DNA of 64,000 nt from Longilinea arvoryzae (GCF_001050235.1 NZ_DF967972.1:3872724-3936723), one strand, 5' to 3'. Positions 18,606 through 27,888 are shown, counted from the first letter of the stretch. Notes: generated by a model from the letters alone, not told the origin. Translations and numbers: made by a program.

Positions 18606-20510
18606 TTATGGCTTCATGCCGCCCCCGGATCCGATCTGGGTAACTACGCTCGAGATGGTGAAATCGGTGTACGAGATCCCTGGCGTATAGGTTCCATCCT
18701 GAATCAGGCCGCCATTTTGCGTGCCCGAATCGCTGCCGCCGAGGGAAACGGCATAATTGGCACCCTGCGCGAGCTGCGGCGATGAGAATGCGATCGATTG
18801 GTACTCCTTGGCAGACGCGAAGGTAAAGATCTCCGCCCCCGCGCTATCTTGAACGTGAACCAGCGTTCCGGCTTGCTGCTTGGAATTGAAATTGATCAGC
18901 ACCGAGTTCTGGCTGGAAGTGGCGCTCGGGGCCATGGCCATGCCCGCGCTGCCCGCGGCGATCAGGAAACCGCCGGTCATATTGAAGGTGCCGTTGTAAT
19001 CCAGGGCGCCGTTCATGTTTTCGACCGGGCCGCTCACCAGCAAAGTGCCGCCGCTCATTTCGATCGAGCCGTTGACATCCACGCCATCTCCGTACGCATT
19101 GACCACAATCCAACCGCCGTGAATGTACAGGGTGGCATTGCTGCCGCCGCTGAACGTATCCTGGCCGCGGCCACCGCCCTGGCGACCGCCAGGCCCGCCA
19201 GCCGGCTTCTGCTGCCCGCCCGGCAGTGTACCCTGGGTCTGGCCTGTGGTCTGCGCCTGCGTGCCTGAGCCATCATTCCCGCCCGAGCCGTTGATGCCGT
19301 CATCGCTGGAGTTAACCTGAATGCTCCCGGCGTTGATGGTGATGATGGTGCTTTCCAATCCTTCGTACGATTGGTTGATCTGGATGCTGCCGTTGTTGAT
19401 CGTCAAAGCCGCATCGGCGTGCATGCCGTCGTCGCCGGTCGAGATATCGAACGTGCAGTCATTGACGGTGATGCTGCCATTCGAGTGCAGGGCGTCGTCC
19501 GCGGCGTCGATTTTGAAGGTTCCGCCGTCGACCACCACGCTGGCCACGCCCTTGATCGCCTTGGCCGACAGGGTCGCATCGATCTTTGCCTGGCTGCCAC
19601 CGGCAGTGGTCAGGTTAAATTCACCCCCTGAGATCATGACGTCCGTCTGAGCCGTGATGGCATCCCCACCCGCGCTGATATCGAAGACCCCGGCTGCGAT
19701 CGTGATGTACCCCCGGGTCGTGTCTTCCTCATTATCCGATTTCAACCCATCGCCCCCGGCGTTGACCGTGATGGTGCCATTTTCCACATCCACATAATCC
19801 TTGCCGCGGATGCCGTCATCCGTCGCGGTTACCGTGATCGTTCCGCCGGCAATGATCAATCCATCCTTGCTAGTGATGCCGTCGTTGGAGTTCCCGTTCA
19901 CGACCAGGGAACCGCTTCCGGATAGGCTCAGATCCGCCATGCTGAACAGGGCCGCATTGGGTTCATCCTCCCCGGAACTGGCGTCCCCGTACGTCAGGGC
20001 ATCGTCGAGCGTGTTGGTCGTGCCATCGGCCAGGATGATGACCACTTTCCTGGCGTTCTTCACGTAAATCGGCGCGCTGGTCGAGCTGTGCAGATCGACG
20101 CCGTTCAATATGAGTTGAACCAGGGTCTCGTCCTGGGTATCCACGATGATCTGGCCGTCGGTCAGGGTTCCGCTCAGGCTGTACGTCCCCGCGGATCCAA
20201 TGATCGCGGTGCTGCCGGTGATGTTTACATCCGTGGCATCCGCGCTGATCGAGTCGCCGTTCAGGGTGATCGGAATGACCACCGCAGGATCCCACGTATA
20301 ATCCGAGGCCTCTTCGTGCAGTTGGCTGTTCTCAGCCTGGGCCTCTTCCACCGATTGCGCGCTGGCGACGACGACGCTGCTTTCGTTTACAACCGTGCTC
20401 GAACTCAAGCTCGTGTCTGCCTGCGTCAACCCGGTACTGTCACCTGCCGAACAGGCCGCCAGGGATAACGCTAAAAAGATTGTGATCCAGATCCATGCAA
20501 ATTTTTTCAT
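18606..20510 (-). CDS. Cthe_2159-like carbohydrate-binding beta-helix lipoprotein, 634 aa
   Basis: Lipoprotein signal (MKKFAWIWITIFLALSLAAC), then about 400 residues of right-handed parallel beta-helix. Repeats include GGTITVTATDDGIRGKDYVDV, GTITVNAGGDGLKSDNEED and CTFDISTGDDGMHADAALTI. A Gly/Gln-rich linker (about 420-455) follows, then a final domain with the family hallmark SGGTLLVSGPVENMNGALDYNGTF. ATG 20510 has a GGAG site and removes five extra residues. Cthe_2159 binds acidic polysaccharide and Ca2+. Placed just upstream of VTC/DUF4956 on the same strand. Confidence 0.9.
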   Translation of the reverse strand: MKKFAWIWITIFLALSLAACSAGDSTGLTQADTSLSSSTVVNESSVVVASAQSVEEAQAENSQLHEEASDYTWDPAVVIPITLNGDSISADATDVNITGSTAIIGSAGTYSLSGTLTDGQIIVDTQDETLVQLILNGVDLHSSTSAPIYVKNARKVVIILADGTTNTLDDALTYGDASSGEDEPNAALFSMADLSLSGSGSLVVNGNSNDGITSKDGLIIAGGTITVTATDDGIRGKDYVDVENGTITVNAGGDGLKSDNEEDTTRGYITIAAGVFDISAGGDAITAQTDVMISGGEFNLTTAGGSQAKIDATLSAKAIKGVASVVVDGGTFKIDAADDALHSNGSITVNDCTFDISTGDDGMHADAALTINNGSIQINQSYEGLESTIITINAGSIQVNSSDDGINGSGGNDGSGTQAQTTGQTQGTLPGGQQKPAGGPGGRQGGGRGQDTFSGGSNATLYIHGGWIVVNAYGDGVDVNGSIEMSGGTLLVSGPVENMNGALDYNGTFNMTGGFLIAAGSAGMAMAPSATSSQNSVLINFNSKQQAGTLVHVQDSAGAEIFTFASAKEYQSIAFSSPQLAQGANYAVSLGGSDSGTQNGGLIQDGTYTPGISYTDFTISSVVTQIGSGGGMKP

Positions 20511-20690
20511 CCGTTCTCTCCTCATACGCGATTCAAGACCGGTTCCGGTCCGAATTTTGGTTTGGTTTTTCTGATTTTAGGGTCTTCCTTCGGCAAACAG
20601 GTTTAGATTTTGTATAGACTGCCGGTCCCGGTGAGTCCTGCATCCGCTGCGTCTTATTCAAGTCCTCCCTGAAAGCCGAATTCGAACCCG

Positions 20691-20699
20691 TGCTATAAT
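20691..20699 (+). promoter_or_regulatory. Extended -10 promoter for the secreted-protein pair
   Basis: TGCTATAAT, an extended -10 element, 38 bases before the ATG at 20737. No good -35 is seen, as is common for extended -10 promoters. Confidence 0.5.
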
Positions 20700-20736
20700 T
20701 TATTAAAATTAGTTAATAACCAAACTCGGAGTATCT

Positions 20737-21672
20737 ATGAAGCTACGCCCCATCCATGTACTCGCCCTTCTGGTGCTGGTCTCATCCCTGCTGTCCGCTC
20801 CCCGCCAATCCGCCCAGGCTGATCTACAGGTAACCGGCGGCGTCATGATCCATTCCGTCCTCCCGGACAAGGTTTGCGTCGGAGATCAGTTGACCCTCCA
20901 CGGCGCGGCCGGCATCACCCTCATGGAAGATCTGCCCGATTCGCTTGCCTGGCTGCCAGTCACCCGGGTCGACATCCATGCCCAACTGGGCCAGGTCACC
21001 CCGCAACAAATCATCCAGGAAAACGACTTTTATTATTTCCAATTTACCTACACGGCCACAAAACCCGGCCAGGAAACCCTCACCCTGACGCTGAACGACG
21101 ATCTGGCTTCCACCCAGGAAACTTTTCAGGTGGAAGACCACTGTGACTACGACGCCTATCTGACCGAAGTGGCGCTATTTACGGCCGATATGGAGGGCGA
21201 ACATTTCCAGAGCCTATCCCATATCACAGGATCCGGCACCCTGAAACGCGATCGCCAGGGTTCGCAGATTTACCAGGGCGATGGGACCTGGCATCTGGAG
21301 GAAATCACGCTCAGCAAGCCATCCGAATGCGTCCAATATTCGGTCCCGCCGTTGATCATGAGCGGCCCGTTCGAACTGGACGGACGCCTGGCCGATGAAG
21401 GCGACACCATCGATGTACTCCTCAGTTTCCTGCCCAGGCAGGGTGACCCGATCCGGCACGGCGATGCGATTTGCATCGACGCGGACGGCAACGTCGGTAC
21501 CGCCTGGGGTTTGATCACCGAAGGCGACCCCGCCCTGGCTTCGAAGATCAATGCCACCTTCCCGGCCGGCGGCGGCAGTCAGGCCGTCGAAATGACCGGC
21601 GCCGGATTGGAAATGGTCCAATCGGTCGGCGATCTGGATTACACCGCCACCCTCACCCTTCTTCCGCACTGA
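20737..21672 (+). CDS. Secreted protein of unknown family, 311 aa
   Basis: Signal peptide of about 28 residues (MKLRPIHVLALLVLVSSLLS, then APRQSAQA). The next 110 residues look like an immunoglobulin-type beta domain: DKVCVGDQLTLHG, FYYFQFTYTATKPGQETLTLTLND. The second half (VPPLIMSGPFELDGRLADEGDTIDVLLSFLPRQGD) has no recognised motif. It has Cys residues (KVCVG, DHCDYD, SECVQ, AICID) that could form disulfides. I do not recognise the family. GGAG precedes the ATG, and a lipoprotein gene follows 12 bases on, so they form an operon. Confidence 0.75.
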   Translation: MKLRPIHVLALLVLVSSLLSAPRQSAQADLQVTGGVMIHSVLPDKVCVGDQLTLHGAAGITLMEDLPDSLAWLPVTRVDIHAQLGQVTPQQIIQENDFYYFQFTYTATKPGQETLTLTLNDDLASTQETFQVEDHCDYDAYLTEVALFTADMEGEHFQSLSHITGSGTLKRDRQGSQIYQGDGTWHLEEITLSKPSECVQYSVPPLIMSGPFELDGRLADEGDTIDVLLSFLPRQGDPIRHGDAICIDADGNVGTAWGLITEGDPALASKINATFPAGGGSQAVEMTGAGLEMVQSVGDLDYTATLTLLPH

Positions 21673-21684
21673 GCCAGGATTACC

Positions 21685-23082
21685 ATGATTTCATATCTTC
21701 ACAAGATTTATCGTACCGCAGTCATTCTCAGCCTTGCCCTGGGAATCGTATCCTGCCAGGGCGCCAGCCAGGCCACCGCGGTCAGCCCGTCCCAAACGGG
21801 AACGACCTTCCAGCGCCCAACCGGTGTCGCAACCGGGGATATGGATTTAGCCAATCCGGGGCAGGGCTTGGAAACCCTGCAGAGCTATCGGCAGAAGCTG
21901 GAGGTGACCCTGACAGGCTCCAAACAGGGTTCCGCGTATGAAACCAGCCAGTCGATCGACCGCTCCGTGCTGGGCGCGGATGAATCCGTGCAGGTCAACC
22001 AGGCCGGCCCGGACGGCGCGGCCCTGCAATTCGCCGAAGCGTATCTGAGCGGATACCACTACTCTCAGGACGACGCCGGCGCCGCCTGCCGGGCGGAAGC
22101 CAATTCAGAAGATGAAATCCCGAGCGCTGACCCGGCTTCACGCCTGCCGGCCGCTTATGGGCTCAAAAGGGTCGGGCAGGAGACCGTCAACGGCCTGAAC
22201 GCGACCCACTACACCTTCGACGAACGCTCGCTGGTCGATTCCGAGGGCGTCTTGAAGAAAGCCGCCGGCGAGGTCTGGTGGGCGGAAGAGATTAACGCCG
22301 TCGTGAAATACCAGTTGAGCGCCGAAATCGCCTCATCCGGGTTCACCGGGACGCGCAGCTGGACCTACGAATTGGATCAGGTGAACCAGGTCCAGTCGCT
22401 GGCCCTACCGGCTGCCTGCCAGCCCGTGCTGGCCGACCTGCCCGTGCCGTCCGGGGCAACCGATCTTCTCACACAACCCGGATTTCTGCGGTATACCGCC
22501 GCTGTCACCCGCGCGCAGGCTGTGGCATTCTATGCCGAACAGCTTCCCGCGTTGGGCTGGCAGTCCCTGCCCGGTTCGACCCCCGAAACGGCCGATCTGA
22601 CCTCTGCGGTCACCGTGCTTTCGTATTCCCGGGACGATCCGGCAGGCGGGCGCATTCTGGTGCTGCGCCTGGAGGATGGCAGCGGCAAGTTGCAGGTCAT
22701 CGCTCAAACCGTCCTGACGAAACAGCCCATCCGGCTGGAGACCAGCACCCAAACCGTGAACCCATCCAACGAAAATCCGCAACCGACCGAATCCGCCGTG
22801 GTCGAGGCACAGCTCCCGGCCGATCTGCCCTCCTACCCCAACGCAACGGTTCTGATGCAAAATGAAAACATCCTGGCGCTCGAAACCCAGGATTCGACTT
22901 CGGATGTAATCGATTTCTACCTGCGCGAACTGAATAAAACCGGCTGGCAAAAGGATCAGCAAATCGAGAACGCCGGTTTGACGATGCTGACCTTCGTGCG
23001 GGAGGAAGAGACCCTGTTAATCAACCTCATTTCATCAAACACCGGCGCCACCCAAATCACCATCACGGCCATGCCGGGATAA
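21685..23082 (+). CDS. Lipoprotein of unknown family with two C-terminal FY...GW repeats, 465 aa
   Basis: Lipobox LGIVSCQG at about residue 26. The middle part (about 60-245) resembles a LolA/LppX-like lipid-carrier fold in outline (NGLNATHYTFDERSL, AAGEVWWAEEINAVVKYQLS, WTYELDQVN), which is inference. Two similar C-terminal domains follow: LPVPSGATDLL...AVAFYAEQLPALGWQ (about 252-345) and LPSYPNATVLM...VIDFYLRELNKTGWQ (about 375-465). Expected to be surface-anchored. Co-transcribed with the secreted protein upstream. Confidence 0.75.
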   Translation: MISYLHKIYRTAVILSLALGIVSCQGASQATAVSPSQTGTTFQRPTGVATGDMDLANPGQGLETLQSYRQKLEVTLTGSKQGSAYETSQSIDRSVLGADESVQVNQAGPDGAALQFAEAYLSGYHYSQDDAGAACRAEANSEDEIPSADPASRLPAAYGLKRVGQETVNGLNATHYTFDERSLVDSEGVLKKAAGEVWWAEEINAVVKYQLSAEIASSGFTGTRSWTYELDQVNQVQSLALPAACQPVLADLPVPSGATDLLTQPGFLRYTAAVTRAQAVAFYAEQLPALGWQSLPGSTPETADLTSAVTVLSYSRDDPAGGRILVLRLEDGSGKLQVIAQTVLTKQPIRLETSTQTVNPSNENPQPTESAVVEAQLPADLPSYPNATVLMQNENILALETQDSTSDVIDFYLRELNKTGWQKDQQIENAGLTMLTFVREEETLLINLISSNTGATQITITAMPG

Positions 23083-23098
23083 AAGAAGGGTATTCTTT

Positions 23099-23171
23099 GC
23101 CGGGTTGGCCTATGGATTCGCAATTATTAGCTATACGCAATCATTGATCGGCTAACCAGACCTAACCCGGC
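23099..23171. other. Long inverted repeat between convergent genes
   Basis: GCCGGGTT at 23099-23106 pairs with AACCCGGC at 23164-23171, with additional imperfect pairing (GGCC/GGCT) inside. It sits between the lipoprotein gene and the convergent DedA gene and may end transcription. Confidence 0.3.
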
Positions 23172-23185
23172 GTTGTTCCTTGGGC

Positions 23186-23764
23186 TTATTTCCGCGCCTT
23201 ATTCTTGCGGGTCCTGTACCACACCAACCCTGCCACGACCAGGATGGCCGTCATCGCCCACAGTACCATCCGCACGCCGGCCGAAGCCTGCTCAATGGCC
23301 TGGGCGTACAGGTAGCCGACGCTCACCAGGGCAGCCGATTTGAGCAGTTCGCCCAACACCAGCATCCCGGCCCAGCGCCGCACCGGCACCCGGCTCAAAC
23401 CGGTCGCCACCAGGGTTGGAATGGGCAGCCCGACCGAAAGCTTTGCCAAAAAAAGCAAACGCGGCGCGTTGCGCTGAATTCCCAGCCGCAACTGGTCGAT
23501 CGTTTGAGGTTTGATGCCCAGCCGGGGGGCAACTCGCAGCAACCATTGCATCTTGCTGAACCGTCCCAATAGATACCAGCCCATGTCCGCCGTCAGGTTG
23601 CCGACCACGACCGAAAAATACGCCGGCACCGGCAGCAGGATGCCGTTCGAAGAAGCTGCGCCGCCCAACAGGGTGGCAAACGGACCTTCCGCCATCACCA
23701 GCAAACCCAAAATACAGTAAGGCAACAACCCGAATGAGGAAAGTTGCAGAATTTCAAACGCCAT
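23186..23764 (-). CDS. DedA/VTT-domain membrane protein, 192 aa
   Basis: DedA/SNARE-associated (VTT) domain: EGPFATLLGGAASSNGILLPVPAYFSVVVGNLTADMGWYLLGR near the N-terminus and LLFLAKLSVGLPIPTLVATGLSRVPVRRW in the middle. The C-terminus has two helices and a basic tail (RTRKNKARK). ATG 23764 has GGGAGG upstream; the longer frame is rejected. DedA proteins are thought to flip phospholipids or undecaprenyl phosphate. Substrate is unknown. Confidence 0.85.
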   Translation of the reverse strand: MAFEILQLSSFGLLPYCILGLLVMAEGPFATLLGGAASSNGILLPVPAYFSVVVGNLTADMGWYLLGRFSKMQWLLRVAPRLGIKPQTIDQLRLGIQRNAPRLLFLAKLSVGLPIPTLVATGLSRVPVRRWAGMLVLGELLKSAALVSVGYLYAQAIEQASAGVRMVLWAMTAILVVAGLVWYRTRKNKARK

Positions 23765-24184
23765 TTGGGTTACCTCCCATCTGGTTCGATGATTTGCATT
23801 TCCAATCCGACCGGGACTGCCCAAAAGGAAAGATCGATCGGGGCAACCTGCAGAGTGCCTGCCCCGGGCAGGAGCGGCTTTGCGTGTCTGCCTGCTTTTC
23901 GAACCGTTCCGGGGTATCGTCGACAAAACGAAGGTTTCTCATAAGTCGAGTGTAGACAGTTGAGAACCGGAATTGGTTTAAAGTTGGTTTAGATTCTTCG
24001 AGGATCGAAAGCCGGAGCGGCAATTTTGAGGATTTTTCGCCATAAACACTTGCTTTTTATACAAAATTTAAACCCGTTGCAGAGGCTTTCTCCATAAAAT
24101 ACGGCATATAGGGTTCATCCGGAGGACATATCCCGGCCAGGCCGGACCTCCAATCGCATTCGAGATTCAGAAAGAACTTCCACT
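23765..24184. other. Divergent intergenic region, no gene seen
   Basis: 420 bases between the DedA gene and the phosphodiester glycosidase gene. Short frames on both strands have no family-like content. It should hold both promoters, but I see no near-consensus pair. Confidence 0.4.
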
Positions 24185-25156
24185 ATGCATTCCCCAAAAA
24201 GAAAAATCTTCCAGATTGTCAGCGCCGTTCTCATTTTATTGGGACTTATTGCTTATTTATTAGCCGATCGATACTTGATCCAGCATGTCGAAATTGCAAA
24301 CGTCAGCGCGTACTCTGAGACCATTTCCGAAACGCTGCCGGCGCTGGCCGGTAGCACGGCCACAGCCGGGGCCGCCGCGCAAAGCGCAACCAACGCCGCC
24401 GTCAGCTCCGATGATTGGAACTATGTCAGCGATTCGGTTTCGATTTCGATTAAAGAAGTAACCACCGGCAGCGGTCAGGATAAGGTGACCTATTACGTGG
24501 CGGATGTCACCCTTTCAGACGCGACCGATCTGGCCAGCGCTTTTGCAAACAACCAGTTCGGCCGCAACATCACCGAATATACTTCGGTCATCGCTGCTGA
24601 GAACAACGCCATCTTTGCAGTAAACGGTGATTATTACGGTTTTCGCACGGATGGCATTCAAATTCGCAACGGCGTCATCTACCGCGATGAACCCGCTCGC
24701 ACCGGCCTGGCGTTCTATCTTGACGGTAGCATGAAGATCTATGATGAGACCCAGACCAGCGCGGAAGAACTGCTGGCCGCCGGGGTCTGGAATACGCTTT
24801 CCTTTGGGCCGGCCCTGCTCGAAAATTCTCAGATCGCCGCCAACCTGGGCAATGTCGAGATCGACACCAACTTCGGCAATCACTCCATCCAGGGCAGCAA
24901 TCCGCGCACCGGGGTGGGCATGATTTCAGCCAATCATTTCGTCTTTGTGGTGGTGGACGGGCGCAGCCCAGGTTACAGCCGGGGTGTAACCCTGGCCGAA
25001 TTTGCCGGGATCTTCCAATCCCTGGGCTGCACGGATGCCTACAACATCGACGGCGGCGGCTCTTCGACGATGTACTTCATGGGCCGGGTGGTCAACAATC
25101 CGCTTGGCAAGAATAAAGAGCGCGGCACAAGCGATATCCTCTTTATCGGGTCGTAA
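24185..25156 (+). CDS. Phosphodiester glycosidase (NAGPA-domain) family exported protein, 323 aa
   Basis: An N-terminal signal-anchor (about 8-30, IFQIVSAVLILLGLIAYLLADRY) precedes a low-complexity Ala/Thr linker. The NAGPA domain has AVNGDYYGFRTDGIQIRNGVIYRD, GVGMISANHFVFVVVDGRSPGYSRGVTLAEFA and CTDAYNIDGGGSSTMYF. NAGPA homologues remove GlcNAc-1-phosphate caps, and bacterial members act on teichoic-acid or exopolysaccharide phosphodiesters. Probably acts outside the membrane. Confidence 0.88.
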   Translation: MHSPKRKIFQIVSAVLILLGLIAYLLADRYLIQHVEIANVSAYSETISETLPALAGSTATAGAAAQSATNAAVSSDDWNYVSDSVSISIKEVTTGSGQDKVTYYVADVTLSDATDLASAFANNQFGRNITEYTSVIAAENNAIFAVNGDYYGFRTDGIQIRNGVIYRDEPARTGLAFYLDGSMKIYDETQTSAEELLAAGVWNTLSFGPALLENSQIAANLGNVEIDTNFGNHSIQGSNPRTGVGMISANHFVFVVVDGRSPGYSRGVTLAEFAGIFQSLGCTDAYNIDGGGSSTMYFMGRVVNNPLGKNKERGTSDILFIGS

Positions 25157-25160
25157 AGTA

Positions 25161-26144
25161 TCAATCAAAGACTTTACGCAGCAATCCGAGAACCCGGGCC
25201 GAGAAATCTGTCTGGCGCCTGGCCCGGGTTCGCCAGTTTTCTGAGAGCGGAAACTCGGCGCAGTGGGCCAACTGCGGGCCAAAATTCCAACGGCCGCTCT
25301 CATCCCGTTGTCGCCAAAGCTTGTTCAGGGCCGGCATGGCCACCTCGCGCCAGCTCGAAAAGCCGCTCAACAGGTCCATCGAACGAAACCAGATGCTCGC
25401 CTGCTCTTGCTGCCAGTCGTTTAGGCAGACACCCATGTAATAGATGCCGTCGGGTCTATTCCAGATCCAGTTCGTAACTTCCGCATCCAGGTCCGCCGGC
25501 AGCGGCCGCGCCGCGAGCATCCACAGCGCATACTGGCTGCGCAGAAAACCCTTTGGCACCTTAACCCCCGAAAGGGTTGGATAAGCCGTTTCTTCATCGG
25601 TTTGGGAGTAGCGCCCCGATGCGAAAGCCCGCCGGGCGACGTCGAACCAGTACCGCCAATGCCTTTCCATCTCCGGATGGCCGGAGTCGAGTCGCGCCAG
25701 CCAGCCACCCGTCATCAGTTGAATGCCAAGCGGAACGCGGTCGTTCTTCTCGGGCGGATCGGAAATCGTTATCTCCCCATTCATGACCTGCAAAATATAT
25801 GCTTCAGCGCGCTGCAGGACTTCGTCGTGAATGTCCAGCCCCAGCGCCAGAGCGCGATGGAGGGCTTCTTCGCTGGTGCGAAAAACAGGGTTGATGCGCG
25901 AATCCTGGGTGTGGAAGCGTCCCCAACTACCATCCTCGAGTTGAGTGGCCTCCACCTGCCGAACCCAGCCAGATTGCCTTGCCGCCGCCCGCAGACGTTG
26001 CATCTCTGGGGCGGTTTCATCCAGGCGGAGAACATCCCTTTGTAAACGGTAAGCGGCCACAGCATCCGGCCGGGCAGCCAACAACATTTCAGTGGATTGA
26101 TAAAGATCCTTCAATGAAAATTCAGTGGGGCAGCAGTGACTCAT
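25161..26144 (-). CDS. Putative alpha/alpha-toroid (terpenoid cyclase-fold) protein, 327 aa
   Basis: Soluble, helix-rich, no signal peptide. It contains QW-like motifs of prenyltransferase/squalene-cyclase toroids: EATQLEDGSWGRFHTQ and RQRDESGRWNFGPQLAHC. Other conserved-looking segments are RTSEEALHRALALGLD and WNRPDGIYYMGVCLNDW. The DXDD cyclase motif is absent. I cannot name a function. ATG 26144 is preceded by GAAGG at a 7-base spacing. It is the last gene of a minus-strand run with a flavodoxin. Confidence 0.65.
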   Translation of the reverse strand: MSHCCPTEFSLKDLYQSTEMLLAARPDAVAAYRLQRDVLRLDETAPEMQRLRAAARQSGWVRQVEATQLEDGSWGRFHTQDSRINPVFRTSEEALHRALALGLDIHDEVLQRAEAYILQVMNGEITISDPPEKNDRVPLGIQLMTGGWLARLDSGHPEMERHWRYWFDVARRAFASGRYSQTDEETAYPTLSGVKVPKGFLRSQYALWMLAARPLPADLDAEVTNWIWNRPDGIYYMGVCLNDWQQEQASIWFRSMDLLSGFSSWREVAMPALNKLWRQRDESGRWNFGPQLAHCAEFPLSENWRTRARRQTDFSARVLGLLRKVFD

Positions 26145-26289
26145 CCTTCATCCTTCAGGTTTTTTTAAATTCTTTCAGGAATTATTCAAGGCGCCTCGCA
26201 AGAAGAAAAGGGTGGGACGAAAACAAAACCTGCCCATCCTCAGAACGATTAAAAAATCGATCACAGGAACAGGATTCCCAAAACTGGAT

Positions 26290-26808
26290 CTATATCAATT
26301 GTTCTGCCAGGCCTTCCGCCCAGGCGCGAATTTTATCCCAATTGCGGGCATCGCTGGCTGGCATGTTGTGGAGGGGGCTGGCTGGCAGGAGGGTGAGCAG
26401 GTTGTCCGGGAAACGAAACCGCGCCGGATCCATTTTCCCGCCGAAAAGTTCCCGCGCAAGGGGATTGAACCAGGGCATATTCGCCAACTCCTGATCGAAC
26501 TGCTTGCGCGTCTCAATCCAATCTTTTTCGTTGTCTTCGGTGGGGCCCAATGCAAAGAAAGCCGTCTTGTGGGTCGCAAGGGCTGTTTGATGACGGGCCA
26601 GAAACTTGCGCGCGTCGCCGTGAAAGTGACCGATATACATCGGCGCGCCCAGAACGACCGCGCTATAGGGTTCGATGGTCTGGACTTTTGCCGCGCGCTG
26701 CAACTCGACGTTCAGTCCCTTCTCGCGTAACGTCTTCGCAACGGCTTCGGCCACTTCCTGGGTCGAACCATATTTGCTCGCATAGGTCACCAGAATTTTG
26801 TCGTTCAT
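26290..26808 (-). CDS. Flavodoxin-domain protein, HemG-like, 172 aa
   Basis: Starts KILVTYASKYGSTQEVAEAVAKTL, the FMN phosphate-binding loop of long-chain flavodoxin_5/HemG-type proteins. VVLGAPMYIGHFHGDARKFL is the second FMN contact. Bacterial relatives are menaquinone-dependent protoporphyrinogen oxidases or general quinone reductases. No heme genes lie nearby, so function is open. ATG 26808 with AAGGAA upstream is preferred to the 8-residue longer form. Confidence 0.82.
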   Translation of the reverse strand: MNDKILVTYASKYGSTQEVAEAVAKTLREKGLNVELQRAAKVQTIEPYSAVVLGAPMYIGHFHGDARKFLARHQTALATHKTAFFALGPTEDNEKDWIETRKQFDQELANMPWFNPLARELFGGKMDPARFRFPDNLLTLLPASPLHNMPASDARNWDKIRAWAEGLAEQLI

Positions 26809-26859
26809 TTTTCGTTTCCTTATTCCATCCATCTTCTTCTAAAAGTATACAACACGAGT

Positions 26860-27234
26860 CTACAACTCGCTCCGCATCCATAGGAAAATGCTTGCCGCCG
26901 AACAGATGAGCAGTAAGAACGGCGCGATCCCGTGGATGCGCAGGACAAACACTGGCGCCGGTTTCGCCAGGCTGAGAAGCGCGCCGGTGACGAACAACGC
27001 CAGCGCGCATAACCCCGCGACCACCATCAGGGTCAACCCGGCCAGAGGCGCCTGTTCTTTGAACAGCCGGGCGAACTGCAGCCCGGCCGTAACGACAGCG
27101 CTCAAAGCGATCAGCTTATGCAGGTTGAAAAGCAGGGCATTGAATGACCGGCCGGACCGGCTCAGCCAGAATCCGAAGGCCAGCGTGAGCCCGAACAAAA
27201 TCGCCGGAGTCAAGAAACGAGTTAACGTTTGCAT
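26860..27234 (-). CDS. Small four-helix membrane protein, unknown, 124 aa
   Basis: Four predicted transmembrane helices: FLTPAILFGLTLAFGFWLS, LFNLHKLIALSAVVTAGLQFA, LAGLTLMVVAGLCALALFVTG and RIHGIAPFLLLICSAASIFLW. His residues in helices 2 and 4 could ligate heme b, but this is speculative. ATG 27234 is 9 bases after GGAGG; the TTG four codons earlier in the frame would be too close. In a row with another membrane protein and the flavodoxin gene. Confidence 0.7.
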   Translation of the reverse strand: MQTLTRFLTPAILFGLTLAFGFWLSRSGRSFNALLFNLHKLIALSAVVTAGLQFARLFKEQAPLAGLTLMVVAGLCALALFVTGALLSLAKPAPVFVLRIHGIAPFLLLICSAASIFLWMRSEL

Positions 27235-27267
27235 CGCCAATTCCCTCCTGTGAGCTTCTCGATCGAA

Positions 27268-27888
27268 TCAACGCGCCCCTTGCCGCGCCCGGTCATGCGC
27301 GTAAGCGACCAGGACGGACAGTGGCAGCAAAAGCAGGATCAACACCACGCCAAAAGCCATGAATCTTTGCAGGAAATCATTGAAGAAATACCCCACCGTG
27401 AACTGGTTCACCAGCCAGACCATCAGCAGCGCCAACGGCCAGGGCCAAATTTTCGCCGCAAAAGCGATGAACTTGCCGGGCGCGCCGGTATCCAGCGGCT
27501 TATGGATTGCCAGGCCGCACAGGCCGCCCACCAGGCCGATCAAGGGTGGAAAAAAACCACCCCCACACACCAGCAGTGCGCCGCACAATCCCATCAAAAT
27601 CCAACTGCCGGATTTCCGCCGCAGAAACGCCGCCGACCAGACCAGGATGACCAATCCAAGGATCAAGGCCGCAATCCCGGTGACCAGAAAAGTCGGCAGC
27701 AGGGTAAGGGCCGGTTCGCAACGGTTCCAGGCCTGCTCGGGAATACACGGCGTTCCCATCGATGCGATCATCAGGCTCTCAGGGCGGGCGCCGCCCTGTA
27801 GAATTTCGAAATATCCATGCTCGATCCCGGCCAATCCGGCGGCAATGCCCAACCAGGCCGCGACTTTTCCTGTCGCCTCTCTCATCAT
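27268..27888 (-). CDS. Multi-pass membrane protein, unknown, 206 aa
   Basis: Five or six helices (AAWLGIAAGLAGIEHGYFEIL, LTLLPTFLVTGIAALILGLVIL, SWILMGLCGALLVCGGGFFPPLIGLVGGLCGLAI, IWPWPLALLMVWLVNQ, MAFGVVLILLLLPLSVLVAY). Cys residues lie in the first outside loop (GTPCIPEQAWNRCEP). No family recognised. ATG 27888 follows AGGAGG. First gene of the minus-strand run, divergent from an AraC regulator that may control it. Confidence 0.7.
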   Translation of the reverse strand: MMREATGKVAAWLGIAAGLAGIEHGYFEILQGGARPESLMIASMGTPCIPEQAWNRCEPALTLLPTFLVTGIAALILGLVILVWSAAFLRRKSGSWILMGLCGALLVCGGGFFPPLIGLVGGLCGLAIHKPLDTGAPGKFIAFAAKIWPWPLALLMVWLVNQFTVGYFFNDFLQRFMAFGVVLILLLLPLSVLVAYAHDRARQGAR

